A stretch of 32,198 bases of DNA from DATAPE01 sp034667545 (GTDB taxonomy: Bacteria; Actinomycetota; CADDZG01; WHSQ01), in contig JAXDJR010000009.1 of assembly GCA_034667545.1 (NCBI GenBank), positions 1 to 32,198 on the forward strand. The letters run 5' to 3'. The notes under the pieces were generated by a model. The model saw only the letters and a list, made by a program, of their open reading frames with translations. It was not told where the DNA came from and ran no database searches. The position numbers were made by a program, and so were the translations under genes. This document shows, in pieces, positions 24,592 through 31,560 of this stretch; within the stretch, counting starts at the first letter, position 1, and each line of letters opens with the position of its first letter.

Positions 24592-25337
24592 TGACCGAGA
24601 TACGCCCTTACGGAGACGCCACCGACGACGGCCTGGTGCAACTGTCGTTCACGCTGCCGGTCGGCGCGTCCGAGCGTGGACGGCAAGCAGCCTTGGAGCT
24701 GGCCAAGAAGATGGGATTCGCCCGGCCGCAGGTGGTTCACATGGACGGCATGGGACCCGACTACACCTTGTTCATCGTTTACGGGTCCACCACCCACACC
24801 ATCGATCCCGACCTCGTGGAGGTGCGCGAGCGGGACTTCCCTTTGATCTCGCCGCCCGAGGTCAACCGTGTGATCCGCGAGTCGCTCAAGAGGCAGCTTG
24901 TGGTGGTGGGTGCATGCACCGGGACCGACGCACACACCGTGGGTCTCGACGCGATCCTGTCGATGAAGGGCTTTGCCGGAGATCACGGCCTCGAGTACTT
25001 CCACGAGATACGTGTCGTCAATATGGGGGCGCAGGTCACTCCTCAGGAGATCGTCGAGACGGTCAAGCAAGAATCCGCAGACGCGGTTCTGGTCTCGCAG
25101 GTCGTGACGCAGCGAGATGCCCACATCCTTCATCTGAAAGAGGTACGCGAGGCTCTCGAAGCGGCGGGGCAGCGCGATCGCCTGATACTGGTGGGCGGCG
25201 GCCCCCGTTTCTCACCAGAGCAGGCAGCAGAGCTTGGCTACGACCGCGTCTTCGGACGTGGGACCCGGCCCTCCGAGGTGGCCGCTTACCTTGCCTGGGC
25301 CGCTACGAAACGACTCCCCGCCGCCGTCGGACTCTGA
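24591..25337 (+). CDS. kamE: Lysine 5,6-aminomutase beta subunit (B12-binding)
   Basis: Encodes 248 aa from the ATG sharing a base with the kamD stop. Residues 1-85 form the N-terminal dimerisation region and 100-235 the Rossmann-like cobalamin domain. The DxHxxG motif (TDAHTVGLD) supplies His115 as lower ligand to cobalt. Lys126 lies 11 residues later (LSMKGFAGDHG), the same spacing as His133 and the PLP-binding Lys144 of the Acetoanaerobium sticklandii enzyme. VVGACTG and ILVGGGPRF also match B12 domains. Both cofactor residues are thus intact. The stop shares a base with the kal ATG. Confidence 0.95.
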   Translation: MTEIRPYGDATDDGLVQLSFTLPVGASERGRQAALELAKKMGFARPQVVHMDGMGPDYTLFIVYGSTTHTIDPDLVEVRERDFPLISPPEVNRVIRESLKRQLVVVGACTGTDAHTVGLDAILSMKGFAGDHGLEYFHEIRVVNMGAQVTPQEIVETVKQESADAVLVSQVVTQRDAHILHLKEVREALEAAGQRDRLILVGGGPRFSPEQAAELGYDRVFGRGTRPSEVAAYLAWAATKRLPAAVGL

Positions 25338-25771
25338 TGAAGGATCTGCTCGAGGTGTTCCTCCGGCTCCGCTTGTCACAGACGGATGCGCACTACGGAG
25401 GCGATCTCGTAGCAGGGGGGCGCTTGATGGAGCTGTTCGGAGACGTCGCCACCGAGCTTTGCATCAGGAGCGACGGGGACGAAGGCCTGCTGGCGGGATA
25501 TTCGTCGGTCCAATTCTTGCGACCTGTGCACGCCGGTGACTTCATCGAAGCGCGGGGGAAGCTGACCGAGCAGGGTGAGTCTTCCCGCAAGATGGAATTC
25601 GAGATCGTCCGATACGCTCGACCCCGCCCCGATGTTTCTGACTCTGCGGCCGACCTGATCGAGGAGCCGGAGTTGGTGGCCCGGGCGACCGGCACCTGTG
25701 TGGTAAGGCGCGATAGGCAACGAATAGCTGGGATCAGCGGCCGAGAGGAGCTGGTGCATGAAGAGGGTTGA
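25337..25771 (+). CDS. kal: 3-aminobutyryl-CoA ammonia-lyase (hotdog fold)
   Basis: Encodes 144 aa from the ATG sharing a base with the kamE stop. The sequence LRLSQTDAHYGGDLVAGGRL, then MELFGDVATEL, then FLRPVHAGDFIEARGKL fits Kal, a small hotdog-fold enzyme that removes ammonia from L-3-aminobutyryl-CoA to give crotonyl-CoA, the last dedicated step of lysine fermentation. A 15-residue insertion around 100-115 (RPRPDVSDSAADLIE) may be a surface loop. Its presence implies that 3-aminobutyryl-CoA is made, so a Kce or equivalent should exist elsewhere. The gene overlaps the next one by 14 bp. Confidence 0.9.
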   Translation: MKDLLEVFLRLRLSQTDAHYGGDLVAGGRLMELFGDVATELCIRSDGDEGLLAGYSSVQFLRPVHAGDFIEARGKLTEQGESSRKMEFEIVRYARPRPDVSDSAADLIEEPELVARATGTCVVRRDRQRIAGISGREELVHEEG

Positions 25772-26489
25772 TGGAATCCGGGCCGTCACCTACGACTGCT
25801 GGGGGACGCTGCTTCAGGATCGCGATTGGGAGGGCGCTATGCACAAACGCATCGGCGCCCTTTCTCGTTTCTTGCATCTGGACACCGACGAAGCCACTGC
25901 ACTGCTGAAAGAAGCGTGGCTCAAACACGAAGAGGCATGGAAGCAGGTTGCCGCGTTCGGTCCCGGGCGAATGGCGGCTTATTGCCTCGAGTCCAAGGGC
26001 ATCTCGGATGACGCGTCGCTCGAAGAGCTCACCCGCGAGTTCGAAGAAGCGACCATCGAATACGGCGTCGATCCAGTCCTGGGCGCGGCGGAAACCCTCG
26101 CGGCGCTGGAGAATGCAGGCATCCGTCGTGCGTTGGTGTGCGATACAGGAATGACCCCCGGGCGAGTGGTGCGGCAGCTCCTCGACCAGGCCGCCCTCTT
26201 GCAGCACCTAGAAGTTCTTTGTTTCTCCGATGAGGTTGGCGAGCCGAAGCCGGGAAACAAGATCTTCGAAAAGGCGCTGGCGGGATTGGGCGTTCAGCCT
26301 CCCGAAGCGATCCATGTTGGCGATCTTCGACGAACGGACATCGCGGGAGCGCATGACGTCGGGATGCACGCAGCACGTTTCCGGGGGGTGCACGACGATC
26401 AGAGCGACGCACCCGAAGCGAAGATCGTGCTCGACCATCACACCGAGCTACTCGACGTTCTGGGCCTGGAGGACCTGGCCCCCGCCTAG
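25758..26489 (+). CDS. HAD-superfamily hydrolase, last gene of the lysine operon
   Basis: Encodes 243 aa. HAD motif I is AVTYDCWGTLLQD, with nucleophile Asp13 and Trp15 where phosphatases normally have the second Asp; this variant is seen in haloacid-dehalogenase-like members. A helical cap follows at about 20-95. Motif II is LVCDTGM, motif III the Lys in GEPKPGNKIFEKAL, and motif IV HVGDLRRTDIAGA. It overlaps kal by 14 bp, so it is translated with the operon. The Asp-to-Trp change makes an ordinary phosphatase mechanism uncertain. A housekeeping role clearing damaged metabolites is possible, but the substrate is unknown. Confidence 0.85.
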   Translation: MKRVDGIRAVTYDCWGTLLQDRDWEGAMHKRIGALSRFLHLDTDEATALLKEAWLKHEEAWKQVAAFGPGRMAAYCLESKGISDDASLEELTREFEEATIEYGVDPVLGAAETLAALENAGIRRALVCDTGMTPGRVVRQLLDQAALLQHLEVLCFSDEVGEPKPGNKIFEKALAGLGVQPPEAIHVGDLRRTDIAGAHDVGMHAARFRGVHDDQSDAPEAKIVLDHHTELLDVLGLEDLAPA

Positions 26490-26499
26490 CCCGCCCGTC

Positions 26500-27936
26500 T
26501 CAGTACGACTGAGCCCAGGTCGCTCGTTCGAGGCCGGGCTTACCGCAAACCACGCACGGCGCACCAGGGTCTTCTTGGACCAGGGGTAGAACGCGGATCG
26601 TCGCCTTCGTCTCATCACTTACCTTCTGTTCGCACTCGGCGTCCCCGCACCACGCTCCGATCCAGAAGCCGGAGAGCTCCGCCAGTCCGTCTCTCAGCTC
26701 GGCGAAGGTATTCGTCTCGTGGGTATTGGCGTCACGGAAGGCGCTGGCATCCGTGAAAAGAGCCCTTTGAAGACCATCCAAGAGATCCCCCGCGCGGGCG
26801 ATGAGATCGTCGGTGGACAGCGTCGACTTGTCCCCAGTAAGACGGTCGACGACAACCACCTGGCCGGCGGCGACATCGCGAGGTCCGATCTCGACGCGCA
26901 AGGGCACGCCCTTCAGCTCCCATTCTGCAAACTTGAACCCGGGACGGTGCTGGTCGCGATCGTCAACCTTGACCCTGATCGATGCTTGCTCCAAGCCTGC
27001 ACGGACGCGCCCTGCCGATTCGAGCACCTGGGCCCGTTCGTCGTCGCTTCGATAGATGGGCACAACCACCAGCTGCACGGGAGCTACGCGGGGCGGCAGG
27101 CGCAAGCCCCTATCGTCGCCGTGAGTCATCACTACGCCTCCGACGATCCGCGCCGACACTCCCCATGAAGTTGCCCACGCGAATTCTTGCTCTCCTTGAG
27201 TATTCAGGAACTGCACGTCGTAGGCCCTGGCAAAGTTCTGGCCGAGGAAGTGCGATGTGCCGGCCTGCAGCGCCTTTCCATCTCGCATCAACGCTTCGAT
27301 GGGAAACGTCTCCAGCGCGCCCGGGAATCGTTCCGATGCCGACTTGCGGCCGGTGAGCACCGGCATGGCCAGCTCGTCCTCGGCGACCTCTCGGTACACC
27401 TCGAGCATGCGGAGCGCCTCTTCGAAAGCCTCATCGCGTGTTGCGTGCGCAGTGTGACCCTCTTGCCACAAGAACTCGCTGGTACGGAGGAATAGCCGCG
27501 TCCGCATCTCCCAGCGAACCACGTTGCACCACTGGTTCAAAAGGAGCGGCAGATCCCGGTAACTCTGGATCCAGTTCTTATAAGTCGACCAGATGATCGC
27601 CTCGGAGGTCGGTCTGATCACCAACGGCTCCTGTAGCTCCTCGCCGCCGCCCCGGGTAACCACGGCTACCTGAGGGGCGAAGCCTTCGACGTGGTCGGCT
27701 TCCTGAGCCAGCACCTTTTCGGGGAACAGCAGTGGGAAGTAGACGTTCTCATGGCCGGTGGCCTTGAACCGAAGGTCGAGGGCTTGCTGCACCGCTTCCC
27801 ACAAGGCGAACCCGTACGGCTTGATGATCTGTGACCCCCGCGCGAGGCCATGCTCGGCCATGCCGGCGCGCTTCACCACCTCGAGATACCAGGCAGGGAA
27901 ATTCTCAGACTGTTTGGGAAGCTGATCTGTAGCCAT
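26500..27936 (-). CDS. proS: Prolyl-tRNA synthetase, archaeal/eukaryote-like type
   Basis: Encodes 478 aa on the minus strand. Class II motifs are present: VIRPTSEAIIWSTYKNWIQS, the motif 2 region WEMRTRLFLRTSEFLWQEGH with TAHAT after it, and motif 3 in GVVMTHGDDRGLRLPP. An anticodon-binding domain (VQLVVVPIY, then KGVPLRVEIGPRDV) is followed by a C-terminal zinc-like domain (four Cys, including CVVC) that ends in Tyr. The absence of the bacterial-type insertion domain and the Tyr end define the archaeal/eukaryote-like form, which occurs in some bacteria. It charges tRNA-Pro with proline. No clear Shine-Dalgarno precedes the ATG. It converges with the HAD gene, with 10 bp between. Confidence 0.95.
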   Translation of the reverse strand: MATDQLPKQSENFPAWYLEVVKRAGMAEHGLARGSQIIKPYGFALWEAVQQALDLRFKATGHENVYFPLLFPEKVLAQEADHVEGFAPQVAVVTRGGGEELQEPLVIRPTSEAIIWSTYKNWIQSYRDLPLLLNQWCNVVRWEMRTRLFLRTSEFLWQEGHTAHATRDEAFEEALRMLEVYREVAEDELAMPVLTGRKSASERFPGALETFPIEALMRDGKALQAGTSHFLGQNFARAYDVQFLNTQGEQEFAWATSWGVSARIVGGVVMTHGDDRGLRLPPRVAPVQLVVVPIYRSDDERAQVLESAGRVRAGLEQASIRVKVDDRDQHRPGFKFAEWELKGVPLRVEIGPRDVAAGQVVVVDRLTGDKSTLSTDDLIARAGDLLDGLQRALFTDASAFRDANTHETNTFAELRDGLAELSGFWIGAWCGDAECEQKVSDETKATIRVLPLVQEDPGAPCVVCGKPGLERATWAQSY

Positions 27937-27972
27937 CCCCCAATTGAATCAGAAGGTGCTTCCACTCCCACC

Positions 27973-28014
27973 TGTGGACAACTCGGGGCTCTGCTGTTGA
28001 GAAGCTGTGGAACG
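27973..28014. promoter_or_regulatory. DnaA-box-like 9-mers upstream of proS
   Basis: TGTGGACAA (27973-27981) is the reverse complement of TTGTCCACA, the form I recall as preferred in high-GC actinobacteria. TGTGGAACG (28006-28014) is a degenerate second copy in the same orientation, 33 bp away. Two sites are too few for an origin; DnaA control of proS or the adjacent RNA is possible, as is chance. Confidence 0.25.
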
Positions 28015-28057
28015 TTCAGAATGTTTCGCGTTCCACCGATGCTGGCGGCTTTTTCGA

Positions 28058-28086
28058 TTGACTCGAGTTTGCAAGATGCCTAGTCT
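28058..28086 (+). promoter_or_regulatory. Strong promoter for the 28092 RNA
   Basis: TTGACT (28058-28063) and TAGTCT (28081-28086) are spaced by exactly 17 bp. This is the best -35/-10 pair in the window. Initiation is expected at about 28092-28094, precisely at the base of the RNA's closing stem. No plausible ORF with a ribosome site follows within 200 nt. Confidence 0.7.
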
Positions 28087-28091
28087 CCCGA

Positions 28092-28225
28092 ATGTCCCAA
28101 GCAGCAAGAAGGGTGCGCAACGAAAGCTGGAGGGTCTCTCCCGAGACCCACGCTCTGCCCGGGAGCCGCAAGGCGTCCAGGTGGAAAGAGCCGACGGAGC
28201 CAACCTTCCGGTTGCTTGGGACGTT
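28092..28225 (+). ncRNA. Candidate structured RNA or leader, unknown class
   Basis: A 10-bp perfect stem pairs GTCCCAAGCA (28094-28103) with TGCTTGGGAC (28213-28222), extendable with a U-G and an A-U pair to near the predicted transcription start. Inside are a 5-bp stem CTGGA/TCCAG (28127-28131 with 28176-28180) that encloses two hairpins: GGGTCTC-TCCC-GAGACCC (28132-28149) and a GNRA-capped GCC-GCAA-GGC (28165-28174). A GAAGG/CCTTC pairing (28108-28112 with 28204-28208) is possible. The element is flanked by a strong promoter and an intrinsic terminator. I compared it mentally with lysine, cobalamin, SAM, c-di-AMP and glycine riboswitches, SRP RNA and T-boxes and found no match. It could be a free small RNA or a leader of the DUF4193-lnt operon. 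Confidence 0.6.
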
Positions 28226-28237
28226 GACTTAAACAGA

Positions 28238-28314
28238 CCCGAGTGCAGGCATCGGGGGTGTTCCAATAACCGGCCCGTCCGGCTACCGAACGACCCCCGA
28301 CACTCGGGCCTTTT
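28238..28314 (+). terminator. Intrinsic terminator with long two-part stem
   Basis: CCCGAGTG (28238-28245) pairs with CACTCGGG (28301-28308), and inside it CGGGGGT (28253-28259) pairs with ACCCCCG (28293-28299). A CCGG-based apical hairpin lies in the loop. TTTT follows at 28311-28314. It ends the RNA above and lies 87 bp before the next gene, so it could also act as an attenuator. Confidence 0.7.
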
Positions 28315-28401
28315 CCATCCCTCAAGAGGGTTCCCTAGGGCTGCATCTGGGCATAAGTTTCTGGCTATTGGGGGTTGAGGGAAACGAAAGGACCATCTCG
28401 A

Positions 28402-28776
28402 GTGGCAGCCAACGACGAGCTAGACCAGCTGGAACCGCAGGAGCAAGACCTCGAAGACGAGGATCTGGACGCCGATGACGCGGACGAAGCAGAACTCTTG
28501 GGGCAGGGTGACGACGACGCCGATTCAGACGCAGGTCTCGACGAAATCCTTACGGCGCGGCCTTCCCCCCGGCGGGGGAGGGGAGAGCCCGACGAGGAAG
28601 AGGACATCATCAGCGCGCTGGTCCCGGATCCAGATCTAACCTCGATCGAGCCCCTGCCCTCGGTCGTGATTCCGATCAAGGACCGGGAGGAATTCGTTTG
28701 TAGCAACTGTCACCTGGTCAAGGCGAGAAGTCAGCTCGCAGACGCAGAGCGAGGTCTCTGCAGAGTCTGCATATAG
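28402..28776 (+). CDS. DUF4193 family zinc-ribbon protein
   Basis: Encodes 124 aa from the GTG at 28402, chosen for the AAAGGA Shine-Dalgarno at 28387-28392. An earlier in-frame TTG at 28375 lacks a site. Residues 1-70 are a very acidic, disordered stretch (EDLEDEDLDADDADEAELLG). The C-terminus has the DUF4193 signature: a strand VVIPIKDREEF, then VCSNCHLVKARSQLA and LCRVC, giving four zinc-ligand cysteines. The family is actinobacterial and of unknown function; the charge and zinc ribbon suggest a nucleic-acid or RNA-polymerase-associated role, which is a guess. Its TAG overlaps an ATA codon in the lnt frame. Confidence 0.85.
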   Translation: MAANDELDQLEPQEQDLEDEDLDADDADEAELLGQGDDDADSDAGLDEILTARPSPRRGRGEPDEEEDIISALVPDPDLTSIEPLPSVVIPIKDREEFVCSNCHLVKARSQLADAERGLCRVCI

Positions 28777-28886
28777 CCAATCCCGAACACATCTTCGAAG
28801 GATGGCGCGGCCCTGCGGTCGCGCTGCTGTCGGGTGCTGCACTGTCTCTGGCTTACCCACCGGCCAACCTGGCGCCGCTTGCTTGG

Positions 28887-30269
28887 GTGGCGCTGGTTCC
28901 GCTGCTCGGTGCCGGATCCGGGCAGAGGCCGGGCAGGGGTGCCCTTCTGGGGTTCGCCTTCGGGATCGGATTCTTCGGTGTCCTCATCTACTGGTTCAGC
29001 CTCGTGGGATGGCTAGCGTGGGTCCTCGCGGTACTTCTAGAGAGCTTGTTCGTTGCACTCTTCGGAGCCTCGTGGGCGATCGTGTCGCGCCGTCTCCACG
29101 GCATCTTCGCGGTGCCTATGGGAGCTGCACTGTGGGTTGCAACGGAGTATCTGAGGTCCCGGGTTCCGTGGGGCGGCTTTACCTGGGGTGAGCTTGCCCA
29201 GAGCCAGCACAACCTGCTGTGGGTGCTTCGCAGCGCAGGGATCGCGGGGGCGTGGGGAACTGGCTTTCTGATCGTTGCAGCCAACGGGTTCCTGTACGCC
29301 GGCTTGCTTTCTTTGCGTGGGAGCCGGGCACGAGCGGCCGGCTGCGTTCTTGCCGCCGGAGTAACGCTATGTCTGCCACTGGCAGCTCCCACATCATCGG
29401 CAACGGGTCCCCCGCTGCGCGTAGCCGTCGTTCAGGGCAACGTTCCGCGATCATTCACGGGAAACACGCTCGCGAAAGAGCAGCACATCATGCGCTCGCA
29501 CGTCCGGTTGACGGAGCAGCTCGCAAGCCAACATCCAGACCTGGTGGTGTGGCCGGAGAGTGCGGTGGGGATCGACCCTCGCAGGGACCCAGCTGTCGCT
29601 CGTGAGCTGACTACAGCGGCGCGAGCAGTACATGCGCAGATGATCGTGGGAGCGAACCTCGATGTGGATCCCGAACATTACAAAGTGGTTGCACTCCTAG
29701 TCTCTCCCCGAGGCAAGATCTCGGACATCTATCAGAAGACGCATCTGGTGCCGTTCGGGGAGTACGTTCCCGGGCGGAGATTCTTGTCGTGGGTGCCGAT
29801 GCTCGAGCAGATCCCGGAGGACGCTATCCCGGCGGCCCACGGCAAGTTGTTCACCGTGCATGGGCAGAAGGTGGCGCCGGTCCTCTCGTTCGAGGGTGAC
29901 TTCGGCTCCCTGGTGCGCGGACGCATCGCGATGGGGGCACACCTCTTAGTGGTTGCCACGAACACCTCGACGTGGGGCACGACCCCGGCCTCCGCTCAAC
30001 ACGTTGCCATGAGTCAGGTCCGCGCAGCAGAGAACGGTGTTTGGGTAGTGCACGCAGCACTAAGCGGGATCTCAGCATTCATCGCGCCTGACGGCGCCGT
30101 GGCTGCTTCGACACCGCTGTGGCGGGCCACTTCCATCGTGCGAACCCTTCACTTCAGCACTGCTGAGACCTTCTACACGAGGACTGGCGATTGGCTCCCG
30201 ATAGGGTGCCTGGGGGCTTCGGTGATCGCGCTCGGGATGTCGTTGATTCGCCGAAGAAACAAACCTTGA
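28887..30269 (+). CDS. lnt: Apolipoprotein N-acyltransferase
   Basis: From the first canonical start (GTG 28887) this is 460 aa, but family similarity continues upstream through a transmembrane segment (LLSGAALSLAYPPANLAPLA). No ATG, GTG or TTG occurs in that frame back to its stop at 28701; an ATA at 28773 overlapping the DUF4193 stop would give 498 aa. The N-terminal half is polytopic and the C-terminal half a nitrilase-like domain on the outer face. Catalytic Glu is in VVWPESAVG and Lys in IYQKTHLVPFGEYVPG. The nucleophile position reads VLSFEGDF, with Ser in place of Cys. Lnt adds the third acyl chain to lipoproteins. Followed by a mannosyltransferase; the two domains are fused in mycobacterial Ppm1. 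Confidence 0.85.
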   Translation: MALVPLLGAGSGQRPGRGALLGFAFGIGFFGVLIYWFSLVGWLAWVLAVLLESLFVALFGASWAIVSRRLHGIFAVPMGAALWVATEYLRSRVPWGGFTWGELAQSQHNLLWVLRSAGIAGAWGTGFLIVAANGFLYAGLLSLRGSRARAAGCVLAAGVTLCLPLAAPTSSATGPPLRVAVVQGNVPRSFTGNTLAKEQHIMRSHVRLTEQLASQHPDLVVWPESAVGIDPRRDPAVARELTTAARAVHAQMIVGANLDVDPEHYKVVALLVSPRGKISDIYQKTHLVPFGEYVPGRRFLSWVPMLEQIPEDAIPAAHGKLFTVHGQKVAPVLSFEGDFGSLVRGRIAMGAHLLVVATNTSTWGTTPASAQHVAMSQVRAAENGVWVVHAALSGISAFIAPDGAVAASTPLWRATSIVRTLHFSTAETFYTRTGDWLPIGCLGASVIALGMSLIRRRNKP

Positions 30270-30284
30270 GTAGCGTTGCCTGAC

Positions 30285-31088
30285 ATGGCTCACGTCTCGA
30301 AACCTCATAGCTCGCAAGCTCTCGTGATAATCCCGACGTACAACGAAAGAGACACCATCGCCGAGGCAGTCAAACGACTGTTGGCGGCGGCCGGCGATTC
30401 GGTAGAGGTCCTTGTTGTGGACGACGGTTCGCCGGATGGAACGGGAGCGCTGGTCCGCGAGCTGCAGCTTGGTTCCCCGTCGCTACATCTGCTGGAACGC
30501 CGGCGCAAGCTCGGCCTCGGCACTGCATACGTCGAAGGTTTCCGTAAGGGGATCGAACAGGGCTACTGGGCCCTGGTGGAGATGGACGCCGATCTCTCGC
30601 ACGATCCGGCCGCCGTGCCCGGACTTCTCGTGGCGCTGGCCGAAGCCGATCTGGCGATCGGTTCCCGCTATGTACCGGGGGGCGAAGTGCAGGACTGGAG
30701 TCTTGACCGCAAGTGGCTGTCGCGCGCGGGCAACATCTACGCGAGAGCGTGGCTCGGATTCCCGATCAAGGACTCCACCAGCGGATTGCGCGCGTATCGG
30801 ACCGAGTTCCTAGCCCGACAGAACCTCGGCTCGGTCGTATCACGAGGATATGGATTTCAGATCGAGATGGCGCGGCGCATATACCGGGCCGGAGGACGGA
30901 TCGTCGAAGTACCGATCTGTTTTACCGACCGCACACTCGGACGCTCCAAGATGAGCAAGCGGATCACGTTCGAGGCCATCGGGAGCGTGACCATATGGGG
31001 ACTTCGTGACCGTCTTGGGGGTCGCACCCCTCGTTTTGATGCCGACATGCCAGGGAAGCAATCTCCAGGTCACCATCCGAAGAGATAG
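30285..31088 (+). CDS. Polyprenol-phosphate mannosyltransferase (Dpm1/Ppm1 type GT2)
   Basis: Encodes 267 aa from the ATG at 30285; a TTG at 30276 is an unlikely alternative. GT-A family 2 motifs are clear: VIIPTYNERDTIAEAVKRLL, VLVVDDGSPDGTG and the DxD-like EMDADLSHDP. IGSRYVPGGEV, KDSTSGLRAYR and SRGYGFQIEM are typical of dolichol-phosphate mannose synthases. There is no C-terminal transmembrane domain, so it is a peripheral membrane enzyme transferring mannose from GDP-mannose to polyprenyl phosphate. The product would feed lipoglycan synthesis and protein mannosylation outside the membrane. It starts 15 bp after lnt, matching the Lnt-Ppm fusion of mycobacteria. A TAGCGT lies 8 bp before the ATG. 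Confidence 0.9.
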   Translation: MAHVSKPHSSQALVIIPTYNERDTIAEAVKRLLAAAGDSVEVLVVDDGSPDGTGALVRELQLGSPSLHLLERRRKLGLGTAYVEGFRKGIEQGYWALVEMDADLSHDPAAVPGLLVALAEADLAIGSRYVPGGEVQDWSLDRKWLSRAGNIYARAWLGFPIKDSTSGLRAYRTEFLARQNLGSVVSRGYGFQIEMARRIYRAGGRIVEVPICFTDRTLGRSKMSKRITFEAIGSVTIWGLRDRLGGRTPRFDADMPGKQSPGHHPKR

Positions 31089-31097
31089 GGGAAGACG

Positions 31098-31526
31098 ATG
31101 CCAAGGGAAAACGGAGGAGGTGGTGGCCGGAACCGAGGGGGCCGCGAAGGTGGAGGTGGGCGGCGAGACGGCGGCAGGCAGGGCCGCGAAGGCAGCGCTC
31201 CCCAGGAAAGCCCCCGCGGAGGACTGGGAGGACTGGGTCGAGGCTTGGGACGCCGCCGCCAGCAGCATCAGGGCGGCGGGCCCACCGTCCCCGCCGGGGG
31301 AGGGATGCCCGGGCAGAGCCGCTGGAGGCGCGGCGGTTATGGGCCGACCAGCTCGGGCGGAGGCCTATCGGGTTGTCTCACCGGAGGCATCGGGTGCGTG
31401 ATCGTGGCGGTGGTCCTCGCGATCGTGCTGGTGATCATCGTGGTTGTGTTCGTGGCGCACCACGGAACTCCGGCCCCATCGCTGACTCCCAACCCGGCGG
31501 CGACTCCCACCCCCTTGACCGGCTAG
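31098..31526 (+). CDS. Gly/Arg-rich (RGG-like) membrane-anchored protein
   Basis: Encodes 142 aa, 9 bp after the mannosyltransferase, with a GGGGAAG site before the ATG. Residues 5-85 are low-complexity Gly, Arg and Gln with many RGG/GGR and GRR units. Residues 94-120 form one long transmembrane helix (CVIVAVVLAIVLVIIVVVFV), followed by a 22-residue Pro/Thr-rich tail outside the cell. The Gly/Arg-rich half is therefore cytoplasmic. RGG regions bind RNA or drive condensation in other proteins; a membrane-tethered version is unusual. No family is recognised. Composition bias makes homology unreliable, but the ordered layout, ribosome site and operon position support a real gene. Confidence 0.65.
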   Translation: MPRENGGGGGRNRGGREGGGGRRDGGRQGREGSAPQESPRGGLGGLGRGLGRRRQQHQGGGPTVPAGGGMPGQSRWRRGGYGPTSSGGGLSGCLTGGIGCVIVAVVLAIVLVIIVVVFVAHHGTPAPSLTPNPAATPTPLTG

Positions 31527-31560
31527 ACCGCAAGTTCACTAACTAGGACAAAGGAGACCA

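Noticed and set aside
28092..28314. Assignment of the structured RNA as a lysine riboswitch
   Set aside because: It was tempting because a lysine operon is in the window and a GGTGGAAAG run occurs, but the five-helix L-box core is not recognisable and the downstream genes are not lysine genes.
28802..29191. 129-codon ORF overlapping lnt in another frame
   Set aside because: Composition is a shadow of the Lnt transmembrane region. It was considered as the lnt start joined by a frameshift, but the Lnt frame is intact on its own.
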